A stretch of 64,000 nt of DNA from contig NZ_FONV01000012.1 in the NCBI RefSeq assembly GCF_900113015.1, forward strand, positions 1 to 64,000. The letters are read 5' to 3'. Both the position numbers and the translations under genes were made by a program. Shown one piece after another: positions 34,431 through 43,015 of the stretch. The stretch's first letter is position 1. Each line of letters starts with the position of its first letter. Source of the DNA: Actinoplanes philippinensis (GTDB taxonomy: Bacteria > Actinomycetota > Actinomycetes > Mycobacteriales > Micromonosporaceae). The notes below the pieces were generated by a model. The model was not told the DNA's origin. It searched no databases and was given only the letters and a program-made list of their open reading frames with translations.

Positions 34431-35222
34431 ATGGGGGCTGCTGAGCCCGAGTCGGCCGAGGTCGACCGGCTACCGGGTTGGGTGACGCTGCTGTTGGCTC
34501 CCAACCCGGGGCCGATGACCCTGGACGGGACCAACACCTGGATCCTGCGGGCGCCCGGCGCCGAGCGGGCCACCGTCGTCGACCCCGGTCCGCTCGACGA
34601 GGGCCACCTGCGCCGCATCGCCGAGCACGGCCCGGTCGACCACATCCTGATCACGCACGGTCATCACGACCATGTCGAGGGTGCCGCCCGGCTCTCCGAG
34701 CTGCTCGGCGGCGCTCCGGTCCGGGCCGGCTCACCGGTCCACTGCCTGGGCGGTGAGCCGTTCGACCCGCAGGAGTCCCTGGACGGGAACGGGCTGGAAA
34801 TACGGGTGCTGGAGACTCCGGGTCACACCAGCGACTCGGTGTCCTTCCTCGTCGAGTGTGGAAACGATCGCGCGATGTTCACCGGTGACACCATGCTCGG
34901 CCGCGGGACCACGGTGGTGGCCCCGCCCGACGGCGATCTGGGGGCCTATCTGGGCAGCTTGGAGCTGCTCCGGGCGTACCCCGAGGTGTTGATGTTGCCC
35001 GGCCACGGACCGGCCCGCAGCGACACCGCCGAGCGTGCCGGCTTCTATCTGGATCATCGCCGGGAGCGGCTGGCGCAGGTGGCGGCCGCCATGGCGGCCG
35101 GCGCCGAGACGCCCGGCGCCGTCGTCGACCTGGTCTATCCAGATCTTGATCCGGCCCTGCGGTTCGCCGCCGAGTGGTCGGCCGCGGCGCAGCTCGACCA
35201 TCTGCGCCGGGAGCAGTCGTGA
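34431..35222 (+). CDS. MBL-fold metallo-hydrolase (Rv3677c-like)
   Basis: A 263-residue metallo-beta-lactamase fold protein. ATG 34431 begins MGAAEPESAEV. It has NTWIL...VVDPGP, the zinc motif ITHGHHDHVEGA (HxHxDH type with His-Asp-His), ETPGHTSDSVSF, FTGDTMLG and LPGHGP, plus a C-terminal winged-helix-like tail as in the LACTB2 group. LACTB2-type enzymes are hydrolases, some acting on RNA. Its stop overlaps the cyclase start by four bases (GTGA). Confidence 0.92.
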   Translation: MGAAEPESAEVDRLPGWVTLLLAPNPGPMTLDGTNTWILRAPGAERATVVDPGPLDEGHLRRIAEHGPVDHILITHGHHDHVEGAARLSELLGGAPVRAGSPVHCLGGEPFDPQESLDGNGLEIRVLETPGHTSDSVSFLVECGNDRAMFTGDTMLGRGTTVVAPPDGDLGAYLGSLELLRAYPEVLMLPGHGPARSDTAERAGFYLDHRRERLAQVAAAMAAGAETPGAVVDLVYPDLDPALRFAAEWSAAAQLDHLRREQS

Positions 35223-38200
35223 CCTGCCCGGTCTGCGGGACCGTTCCGGTTCCCGGTGCGCGTTTCTGCCATCACTGCGGCGCCGGGCTGCCGGCCGCTG
35301 CCCTGCTCCCGGCGGCCGAGCGGCGCATCGTCACGGTGCTCTTCGGCGATCTCTCCGATTTCACGTCGTTCTCCGAGGACCTCGATCCGGAGCGGGTCGG
35401 CGCGGTGACCGACCGGGTGCTGGCCTCGCTGGCCGGCGCGGTGAAGACGTTCGGCGGGCATGTCGACAAGCTGACCGGCGACGGGATCATGGCGGTCTTC
35501 GGCGCCCCGGTGGCCCATGAGGACGACGCCGAGCGCGCGGTCCGGGCGGCCCTGAGCATGCAGCGCGCGGTCCGCCGGGTGCTCGACGACGAGCGTGGCG
35601 GCGGCGCCCCGCTCGGCCTGCGCATCGGGCTCAACACCGGTGAGGTGGTCGCCGGGGTGCAGGCCGGCATCGAGTACACGGTCATCGGCGACACGGTCAA
35701 CACGGCGGCCCGGCTGGCCGACGCCGCCGCGGTGGGCACGGTCTACGCCGGTGAGCGGACCAGCGCGGGCACCCGGCACGTGGCCTCCTGGCGACAGCTG
35801 CGGCCGCTGCGCCTCAAGGGCAAGCGGGAGCCGGTCCCGACGTATGAGCTGCTCGGCCTGCACGACGCGCCGGGCACCCGCTCCGGCCTCGGCGACGAGG
35901 CGCCGTTCGTGGGCCGTGAGGCGGAGCTGGGCCGGCTGTCCGGCCGGCTGGCCGAGGCGATCGACACCGGCATCCCCAAGATCCTGGTGATGACCGCCGA
36001 GGCGGGGATCGGCAAGTCCCGGTTCGCCGGCGAGGTCAAGCGCCTGGCCACCGGCTCCGGGCATGCGGCGCGGGTGCTGCGGGTGCGGTGCCGGGCCTAC
36101 GGCGAGCGCCGGCGGTACGCCCCGCTGGCCGACCTGGTCCGCAAGGCGGCCGGCCTGCCCAAGGACGTCGCCACCACGGTCGCCCGCACGGTCGCCGACG
36201 AGCGGCTGCGCAAACTGGCCGGCCGGCTCAACGTCACGCTCGACAACGACCGGCTGCTGGTGCTGCTCGGTTACGGCGAGGCCCCGGACCGTACGGTCGG
36301 GCCGACCGCCCCCGCCGACCGCCCGGCCAGCGCCCGCCGTATCGACGCCGAGGCCATCTCGATCGCCGTCGCCGAGCTGCTCAACGCTCTCGCCGCCGAG
36401 GAGCCGCTGGTGGTGATCGTGGACGACCTGCACGACGCCACCGACACCACGCTGGAGGCGATCGGGCTCACCCTCAACCAGCTGGACGGCCCGGTCGTGG
36501 CGCTCCTGCTGGGCCGCCCGGAGCTGGTGCGGACGGCCGGGGCGATGACCCGGCTCGCCGACGCCGAGGTGCACAGCCTGCCCCCGCTGCGCGGCGCCGA
36601 CGCGTCCCGGCTGCTGACGTCCTATCTGCACGGCGGCAAGCTGCCCCCGGCCGACAGCGACCGGCTGCTCGCCACTGCCCAGGGCAACCCGTTCTACCTG
36701 GCCGAGATGGTCACCCTGCTGATGGAGCGGGGCGCGCTGACCCCGGCGGTCGGCGCCAACGCGGCCGGCCGGTGGCAGCTGGCCGCCGGCTCGCTCGGCA
36801 GCCGCCTGCTCTCCCGCGACCTGGCCGCCGTGCTGGCCGCGCGGATCGACGCGCTCTCCCCGGAGCCGCGGTCGGTGCTGCGGGACGCCTCGGTGGCCGG
36901 TACGACGGTGCCCAGCGGCGTGCTGGAGGCGCTGCAGGAGCGGCGCGCGGTCGCCGACACCCGGCCCGGCGTGGTCGTCGCGGTCGAGCTGGAGCGGGCC
37001 GTCGACGAGCTGCTGCAGCGCCGCATGCTGCACCGGTCCCGGTCCGGTGGCTACCAGTTCAGCACCCCGCTGATGCGGGAGGCGGCGTATGCCGGGATCG
37101 GCAAGGGCGACCTGGCCGAGCGGCACGCCTACCTCGCCTCGTGGGCGGCGCCGGAGAGTGTGACGGAGCCCGGCAACGACGGGGCGGTCCGGCTCAACCT
37201 GACCGGCGGCGAGCGGGACGCCTTCATCGCCACCCACGCCGAGCACGCTGTCGAGCTGGCCGACGCGGTGCGGCTGCGGCCGGACGCGCCGGCCCGCCAG
37301 GTGGCCCCGCTCGGCGTCGCGGCTCTGGGCCGGCTGGCCCGGCGGGCGCTGGCCGACATCGAGCCGGCCGCCGCCATCGAGTATGCGGATCGTGCCACCG
37401 CCCTGGCCAAGGGCGACCTGCCGCTGCCCGACCAGCTGGTGCTGGCCCGCGCGCAGCTGCGGCTGGGCCGTGCCGAGCTGGCCCTGGCGCTGGGCGAGAA
37501 GATCGCGGTGGCCGCGGCCGAGGAGCCGGTCTGCAAGGCCGAGGCGATGATCGTGGTGGGCCGGGCCTACGAGGCGCTCGGCGACACCGGCCGGGCGATC
37601 GTCTCCTGGCAGGAGGCCCTCGACGTGGCGACCGGCGCCCAGTTGCTGCCGGAGCGGGCGAACGCGATGCGCCGGCTCGGCATGGCCGACTTCCTGAACG
37701 GGCGGCTCAGCCAGGCGAGCAGCCGGTTCGCGGCGGCGTACCAGGTGACGCTCGCGGCCGGGGACCGGCACGGGCAGGCGTGGGCGCTGCAGAGCCTGGC
37801 GTGGGTGACCACCACCCGTGGCGACTTCGCCGGCACCGACGCGGTGCTGGGCCGGGCCGCGCGCCTCTTCGCCGAGCTCGGTGACCCGGTCGGGCGGGCC
37901 TGGCTGCGCGGCACCACGGCGTTCGCCCGGCTGCTGGCCGGCCGGTTGCAGGAGGCGCGCCGGCTGGCCCGGCTGTTCCTGCCGTTCGGTGACCGGGTGG
38001 GTGAGGGCTGGGCGGTCGGCACGCTGCGGGTCGTCGAGGCGTATGCGGCGGCCGAGCTCGGTGACCTCGGGGCGGCCGACGGTCAGGCGCGCCGGGCGTA
38101 CCGGGAGTTCCTGGAGGTCTCCGACGACTGGGGCTGCGGGCTGGCGCTCGTGGTGCGCGGGGCGATCGCCCGCGGGCTGAACGAGCTGGATCACGCCACC

Positions 38201-38818
38201 GACCTGCTCACCGACGCGCTGGGCTACGCCGACCGCACCGGGCATCCGCTGCTGCTGGGCATGGCCGGGACGCTGCGCGGGTTCGTCGCCCTGCAGCGGG
38301 GCGACCTGGAGACGGCCGAGGCCGACGCGCGCCGGGTGATGACAGCGGTCGAGCCGCACAATCCGCTGGCGCCGGCCCAGGTGGGTCCGCGGGTGCTGCT
38401 GGCCGAGGCGCGGATCAGGGCCGGTGACGCGGCGACCGCGGCGGGGCTGCTCGCGCCGATCGCCAGCGATAACTCGACACCGTCGCTGCTCTTCTCCCGG
38501 CGGCACGCGCTGGCGTCGTACGCTTCCGCGCTGCTCGCCGACGGCCGGGTGGACACCGCGCTCACCTGGATCGAGCGGGCCGCCGTGGCCCCCGCCGAGG
38601 ACGTGCGCAGCAGTGTGATCTCCGCCATGGTCCGGGCTCGGGTGCTGGCCGCCGCCGATCGTTGCGAGGAGGCAAGGATCGCGGCCGAGGAAGCCGTGCG
38701 ACTGGCCCACTCGACCGAGCAGGCCAGCGAGCGGGCGGCCGCCGAGGAGCTGCGGAAAACCCTTGCGGTGACGGTTGTCGAGGAAACTGTCGCCTACGCG
38801 TCTGACGTGCCCGGATGA
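35219..38818 (+). CDS. zinc ribbon - class III adenylate cyclase - AAA ATPase - TPR protein
   Basis: A 1199-residue signalling protein from GTG 35219. Residues 1-30 form a zinc ribbon (CPVCG and FCHHCG). The cyclase domain follows: VLFGDLSDFT (metal Asp), HVDKLTGDGIMAVFG (Lys for adenine and second Asp), and YTVIGDTVNTAARLADAA (Thr partner of Lys, with Asn and Arg for the transition state). All residues for cAMP formation appear present. From about residue 225 comes an ATPase domain with Walker A TAEAGIGKSRF and Walker B VVIVDDLHD, then a long helical TPR-like region to the end. Its translational overlap with the MBL gene and the nearby crp suggest a cAMP circuit. Confidence 0.92.
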   Translation: MTCPVCGTVPVPGARFCHHCGAGLPAAALLPAAERRIVTVLFGDLSDFTSFSEDLDPERVGAVTDRVLASLAGAVKTFGGHVDKLTGDGIMAVFGAPVAHEDDAERAVRAALSMQRAVRRVLDDERGGGAPLGLRIGLNTGEVVAGVQAGIEYTVIGDTVNTAARLADAAAVGTVYAGERTSAGTRHVASWRQLRPLRLKGKREPVPTYELLGLHDAPGTRSGLGDEAPFVGREAELGRLSGRLAEAIDTGIPKILVMTAEAGIGKSRFAGEVKRLATGSGHAARVLRVRCRAYGERRRYAPLADLVRKAAGLPKDVATTVARTVADERLRKLAGRLNVTLDNDRLLVLLGYGEAPDRTVGPTAPADRPASARRIDAEAISIAVAELLNALAAEEPLVVIVDDLHDATDTTLEAIGLTLNQLDGPVVALLLGRPELVRTAGAMTRLADAEVHSLPPLRGADASRLLTSYLHGGKLPPADSDRLLATAQGNPFYLAEMVTLLMERGALTPAVGANAAGRWQLAAGSLGSRLLSRDLAAVLAARIDALSPEPRSVLRDASVAGTTVPSGVLEALQERRAVADTRPGVVVAVELERAVDELLQRRMLHRSRSGGYQFSTPLMREAAYAGIGKGDLAERHAYLASWAAPESVTEPGNDGAVRLNLTGGERDAFIATHAEHAVELADAVRLRPDAPARQVAPLGVAALGRLARRALADIEPAAAIEYADRATALAKGDLPLPDQLVLARAQLRLGRAELALALGEKIAVAAAEEPVCKAEAMIVVGRAYEALGDTGRAIVSWQEALDVATGAQLLPERANAMRRLGMADFLNGRLSQASSRFAAAYQVTLAAGDRHGQAWALQSLAWVTTTRGDFAGTDAVLGRAARLFAELGDPVGRAWLRGTTAFARLLAGRLQEARRLARLFLPFGDRVGEGWAVGTLRVVEAYAAAELGDLGAADGQARRAYREFLEVSDDWGCGLALVVRGAIARGLNELDHATDLLTDALGYADRTGHPLLLGMAGTLRGFVALQRGDLETAEADARRVMTAVEPHNPLAPAQVGPRVLLAEARIRAGDAATAAGLLAPIASDNSTPSLLFSRRHALASYASALLADGRVDTALTWIERAAVAPAEDVRSSVISAMVRARVLAAADRCEEARIAAEEAVRLAHSTEQASERAAAEELRKTLAVTVVEETVAYASDVPG

Positions 38819-38849
38819 TCTTCCGCGGGACTGGCGTATTTTCTATTCC

Positions 38850-39845
38850 GTGACGGAGACTCCGCCTGGTGCCCTGCCCGTACCGTACGTGCCAGGCATG
38901 TCCGGCTTGTCGGTCATGGCGCGGGGCGGTTATGCCACCGTGTATCGCGCGACCCAGGATTCGGTCGGGCGTGACGTCGCCATCAAGATGGAAAACCGGA
39001 CTCTCGACAACCCGCGCGATCAGGCCCGGTTTCTCCGGGAGGCCCGCGCGGCCGGGCGCATGTCGTCGCACCCGCACGTGGTCGACCTGTTCGACGTCGG
39101 CGTGACGGTCGACCAGCACCCCTACCTGATCATGGAGTTGTGCGACGGGTCGTACCTGGATCGCATGCGGGTCGCTCCGCTGAACGCGGTCGAGGCCCGC
39201 GACGTCGGCATCAAGATCGCCGATGCGCTGGTGCACTCCCACGCCAACGGGGTGCTGCACCGTGACGTGAAGCCGGCGAACATCCTCTACTCCGAGTTCA
39301 ACGCGGCCGTCCTCGCCGACTTCGGCCTGGCCGTTCTCGGCGAGATGCGCGACTCGTCGGTGACCCTCGAGGTGCTCACCCCGGCCTACGCGCCGCCGGA
39401 GATGTTCCGCCACGACACCCCGTCCGGCGCCGCCGACGTCTACGCGCTCTGCGCCACCCTCTACGCGGTGATGAGCGGCCGCCCGCCGCGCTGGGCCACC
39501 AACCGCAGCCCCAGCCTGCTCACCCTGATGGACCTCTTCCACCAGCCGATCCCCGACCTGCCGACGGCCCCGCGGGCGCTCACCGACGTGCTGCGGTATG
39601 GGATGAACAACGACCCCGGCGCGCGGCCCAGCGCCGAGGAGCTGCGCGACCTGCTCAACAACCTGCACCTCGACCCGAGCACGCCGCAGCCGCCGCCGAC
39701 CGTCTACCGCTCGGCGTCGACCAACCACGTGCCACCACCACGACCACGACCGATCCCACCGAGCACGCCGACGCTCGACGAGACCCCGACGGTCCAGCAC
39801 GACGCCGGCCGCAAGGGCTTCTTCCAGAAGTGGTTCGGCGGCTGA
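38850..39845 (+). CDS. serine/threonine protein kinase without membrane segment
   Basis: A 331-residue Hanks-type kinase from GTG 38850. Kinase motifs: a degenerate glycine loop (ARGGYATVYRA), the ATP Lys in VAIKMEN, catalytic VLHRDVKPANIL, DFG in LADFGLAVL, and YAPPEMF in place of the usual APE block. The domain ends near residue 270; the rest is a Pro/Thr-rich tail ending FFQKWFGG. No membrane helix is present, unlike most actinomycete STPKs. It starts 31 bases after the cyclase gene and is probably the last gene of that operon, converging on the M4 protease. Confidence 0.92.
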   Translation: MTETPPGALPVPYVPGMSGLSVMARGGYATVYRATQDSVGRDVAIKMENRTLDNPRDQARFLREARAAGRMSSHPHVVDLFDVGVTVDQHPYLIMELCDGSYLDRMRVAPLNAVEARDVGIKIADALVHSHANGVLHRDVKPANILYSEFNAAVLADFGLAVLGEMRDSSVTLEVLTPAYAPPEMFRHDTPSGAADVYALCATLYAVMSGRPPRWATNRSPSLLTLMDLFHQPIPDLPTAPRALTDVLRYGMNNDPGARPSAEELRDLLNNLHLDPSTPQPPPTVYRSASTNHVPPPRPRPIPPSTPTLDETPTVQHDAGRKGFFQKWFGG

Positions 39846-39854
39846 GAAGGCCTT

Positions 39855-39876
39855 GGGCCGGCTATCTCGCCGGCCC
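39855..39876. terminator. hairpin between convergent kinase and M4 protease genes
   Basis: GGGCCGGC at 39855-39862 pairs perfectly with 39869-39876 over a six-base loop in the 43-base gap. Confidence 0.75.
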
Positions 39877-39888
39877 GTACCCGACGGA

Positions 39889-42800
39889 TCATGTGACCTT
39901 GAGTTTGACCGTGCCGCTGGTCCCGGTGACGTTGTAGCTGTCGGGGGCGACGACGACGCGCAGGGTCCAGGCGCCGCGTCTGAAGGCGCGGGAGAAGGTG
40001 TACGCGCCGGTCTTGCCGGTCTTCGTGCTGGTGATGGTGATCCAGCGGGAGCCCTTCTTGTATTGCAGGGTGACCTTGGCTCCGGCACGGGCCGGTCTGG
40101 CCGTACCCGAAATCTTGATCTTCTTGTTGGCCCTGGGTTTGGCCGTGCTCGCCTTGGCGGTGACCGCGTAGCGGATCCAGAGCCCGGTGGCACCCGAGGT
40201 CGCCGGCCACATGCCGGAGGAGCCCGGGTAGGTGACCCGGTAGGCGGTGGTGACGCCCGGTTTGACGGTGGCGCGCCACACCCCCTTGCCGTCGGTCTTG
40301 ACCGTGGCATACCGGCTCCACGACGTCTTCCCGGCGGGCCGCTGCTCGATCGTCACCGTGGCGCCGGCGACCGTCGCGCTGTTGTTGCGCAGCACCCGGC
40401 CGCTGAGCGCCGAGGTCTTGCCGTGGACCACCGTCGCCGGTGACGCGGACATCGGCAGGCCGGTCGGCGTGAGAGTGACGGTCTTCTCGGCGCCGTCGCC
40501 GGCCACACTGACCGCGCGCACGCCGACGGTGTACGCCCGGCGGACGTCCAGCCCGGTCAGGGTCAGCGAGCGTGCCGTGGCATCGAGTCGCGTCTCGGCG
40601 CCGGGCGAGACCCGGACCACGTAGCCGGTGACCGGGAACTTGAACGGATCGGTGTACAGCTGGTCCCACCCGACCTGCGCGGTGCCGTTGCCCCCGGTCA
40701 CGGACACCCCGCTCGGCTCCGCCAGACGGTCCGCCGGGAGGACCTCCCATGGGATCGAGGCCGTCGCCTGGTTGCCGTCGGCGTCGGTGGCCGTCAACAG
40801 GGCCGTCCCGGAGCCGACGGACTTCGGCCGCCCGGTGATGGTGGCCTGCCAGACGCCGATGTCCGTGGTGCGCACCGACAGGAGCATGGTTTCGGGGAAG
40901 CCGGTGGCCGTCACCTTCATCGTGTCGTACTTGTCGACCCACTGGTCCTTGCCGTCGTTGAAGGTCGCCTTGAAGTCGATAGTGGTGTACGGGCTCAGGC
41001 GGGTGATCACCCTCGGATACGCCGACTCGACGAACACCGGGCCCTTGACCACGAACTCTGTCGACTTGGTGTCGCTGTTGCCGTCCGGGTCGGTGGCGGT
41101 GATCTCGGCCTTGAAGAGCCCGCGCGTGGCCGGTGCCCCGGTGATCAGACCGGCCGCGTCGATCGACACGCCCTCCGGCAGGCCGGTGGCACGATAGGTC
41201 ACCGGCTGGCCCTGCGGCTCACGGGCGGTCACCTGGAGACGCACCGGGTCGCCGGCCTTGGGCACCGTCACGAAGTACGGCAGAGGGGCGATCACCGGAG
41301 CGGCGTTCGGCGCCTGCGCCGCGTCCACGCCGACCGCCCGCCACGCGGCGTCGACGGTGCCGCGCTCGGTGCTGTCCGCCCCGTACAGATCGACGGCGGC
41401 CCGCAGCGTCGCCTCCCGCGCGCCGGCGAAGTTGGTGTTGGAGACCATGTAGACGGTGAGCGCCCGATACCAGATCTGCGCGGCCTTCTCGTTGCCGATG
41501 CCGGTCACCGGGGCCGCCCCGCCGCACGGGGTGCTCTCGCCCCACCGCGACGCGGCGCTGCCCACGGCCAGGTTGTAGAAGAACTTGTTGCCGATGCCGG
41601 ACGAGTAGTGCTCGTCGAGATCCTTGGCGGCCGGCGTCCAGCAGGAGACCGATTTGCCGTCCCGGTTCGGCTCGTCCATCCAGCGTGACGGCGTGCCGTC
41701 GAGACGCGTCTTCTCGGAGATCGTGTAATCCGGCGCGTCGACCGGGTTGTCAACGGAGAACTCGACGAGCGTGCCGAAGATGTCGCTGGTCGACTCGTTC
41801 AGCGCAGCGGACTCGCCGGTGCCGACCAGCGCGGCGGTGGCGGCGGTGAGGCCGTGGGCCATCTCGTGCCCCACGACATCCAGCGACGTGTAGGGCGCGC
41901 GGCCCGCCGAGCCGTCCCCGAAATACAGGCACTTGCAGGTCCGGACATACATCGCGTTGTTGTCGTCGACGTCGTGGTGGACGTAGGCGATCAGGCCCTT
42001 GCCGTCGTCGGCCACGCCCCGCCGGCCGAACGTGTCGCGCAGATAGTCCCAGGATTTCGCCAGCCCGTAATGCACGTCGACGGCGCCGGTCGCGCGGTCG
42101 GCGCGGGCGCCGTCACCCCACTCGTTGTCGGGGTCGGTGAACTCGGCGAACTTCACGTCCGAGCCGAAGTAGTAGGTGTTCAGCGCGTCGCGGACGGTGG
42201 TGTCGCCGCGCTCCGGGTCGACGAGCGTGTAACCGCCGCCGGGCAGCGGGGTGGTGTCGATCTCGACGTCGCCGACCTGGAGACCGTGGCCGGTGCCCTT
42301 GTCGGCGGCGTCCACGGTGTCGTAGGCCAGCCGGACCCGGCCCGTGGTGGCGTCGACCAGCACGACCCGGGTCGGGCTCGTGATCTCCCAGGCCAGCGCT
42401 GGTTTGCCGGCGAGGGCGTCGACGACCTTGCGCGCCTCGACCCGGCCCTCGAGGCCGGCCGCGCCGATCGCGTCGGCGCGGCTGACCCGCGCCGAGGAGG
42501 GAACGTCGATCGGCTGCTCCTGGGCCACCGTCGCGTCGCGGAACGAGCCGTCAGCCGCCGAGTGCACGACGAAGTCACCGCCCAGCACGGGCAGGCCGTC
42601 GTGGCTGCGCTGGAAGCGGACGTGCTGCTCACCGCTGTCGTCGACCACGGCGCCGACAGCCTGATACTTCTCGCCCGGCGCCGACTTGATCTCGGTCTCG
42701 TGGCGGCGGAGCCCGCTCCGGGCCGCGTCGACCGCCGCCGAGCGGGTGACCCGTGGCTTGGGCGCGGACGCCGTCGCGGACGCAGACGATGTGGGCGCCG

Positions 42801-42915
42801 GCGCCTGAGCGGCAACCGGGTCCACGGTGTTACCTCGCGTGGCGCTCGTGCAGCCGCCGGTCAGAGCCAGCGTGGCGGCGAACGCGATCACGGCACGGCG
42901 ACGCCGCACGACCAT
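39889..42915 (-). CDS. secreted M4 (thermolysin-type) metalloprotease lipoprotein
   Basis: A 1008-residue protease. ATG 42915 follows GGGGAG by eight bases; it opens a signal peptide with lipobox ATLALTGGC. A propeptide (FTP/PepSY-like) spans residues 60-200. The catalytic domain carries VVGHEMAHGLTAA (HExxH with Met), ALNESTSDIFG (third zinc ligand Glu) and SSGIGNKFFYNLA near the second catalytic His. The C-terminal half holds a putative-Ig domain (about residue 550 on), further beta modules, a fibronectin-like module and a bacterial Ig-like tail with basic repeats, probably for wall or substrate binding. It interrupts the order that links the MBL gene with crp in mycobacteria. Confidence 0.92.
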   Translation of the reverse strand: MVVRRRRAVIAFAATLALTGGCTSATRGNTVDPVAAQAPAPTSSASATASAPKPRVTRSAAVDAARSGLRRHETEIKSAPGEKYQAVGAVVDDSGEQHVRFQRSHDGLPVLGGDFVVHSAADGSFRDATVAQEQPIDVPSSARVSRADAIGAAGLEGRVEARKVVDALAGKPALAWEITSPTRVVLVDATTGRVRLAYDTVDAADKGTGHGLQVGDVEIDTTPLPGGGYTLVDPERGDTTVRDALNTYYFGSDVKFAEFTDPDNEWGDGARADRATGAVDVHYGLAKSWDYLRDTFGRRGVADDGKGLIAYVHHDVDDNNAMYVRTCKCLYFGDGSAGRAPYTSLDVVGHEMAHGLTAATAALVGTGESAALNESTSDIFGTLVEFSVDNPVDAPDYTISEKTRLDGTPSRWMDEPNRDGKSVSCWTPAAKDLDEHYSSGIGNKFFYNLAVGSAASRWGESTPCGGAAPVTGIGNEKAAQIWYRALTVYMVSNTNFAGAREATLRAAVDLYGADSTERGTVDAAWRAVGVDAAQAPNAAPVIAPLPYFVTVPKAGDPVRLQVTAREPQGQPVTYRATGLPEGVSIDAAGLITGAPATRGLFKAEITATDPDGNSDTKSTEFVVKGPVFVESAYPRVITRLSPYTTIDFKATFNDGKDQWVDKYDTMKVTATGFPETMLLSVRTTDIGVWQATITGRPKSVGSGTALLTATDADGNQATASIPWEVLPADRLAEPSGVSVTGGNGTAQVGWDQLYTDPFKFPVTGYVVRVSPGAETRLDATARSLTLTGLDVRRAYTVGVRAVSVAGDGAEKTVTLTPTGLPMSASPATVVHGKTSALSGRVLRNNSATVAGATVTIEQRPAGKTSWSRYATVKTDGKGVWRATVKPGVTTAYRVTYPGSSGMWPATSGATGLWIRYAVTAKASTAKPRANKKIKISGTARPARAGAKVTLQYKKGSRWITITSTKTGKTGAYTFSRAFRRGAWTLRVVVAPDSYNVTGTSGTVKLKVT

Positions 42916-43015
42916 CCTCAAAGCTCCCCCGTCGACCATCGAAGACGGTGGAACGATACCGGAGCGACGCTATCGATGCATGCCGGTTTCAGCGCACCTT
43001 CAGTTTCCCGTGCCG

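Noticed and set aside
35135..38710. An almost 1200-codon frame opposite the adenylate cyclase gene.
   Set aside because: The plus strand shows clear cyclase, AAA and TPR sequence; the minus frame is Arg/Gly/Ala-rich with no domain and no start signal.
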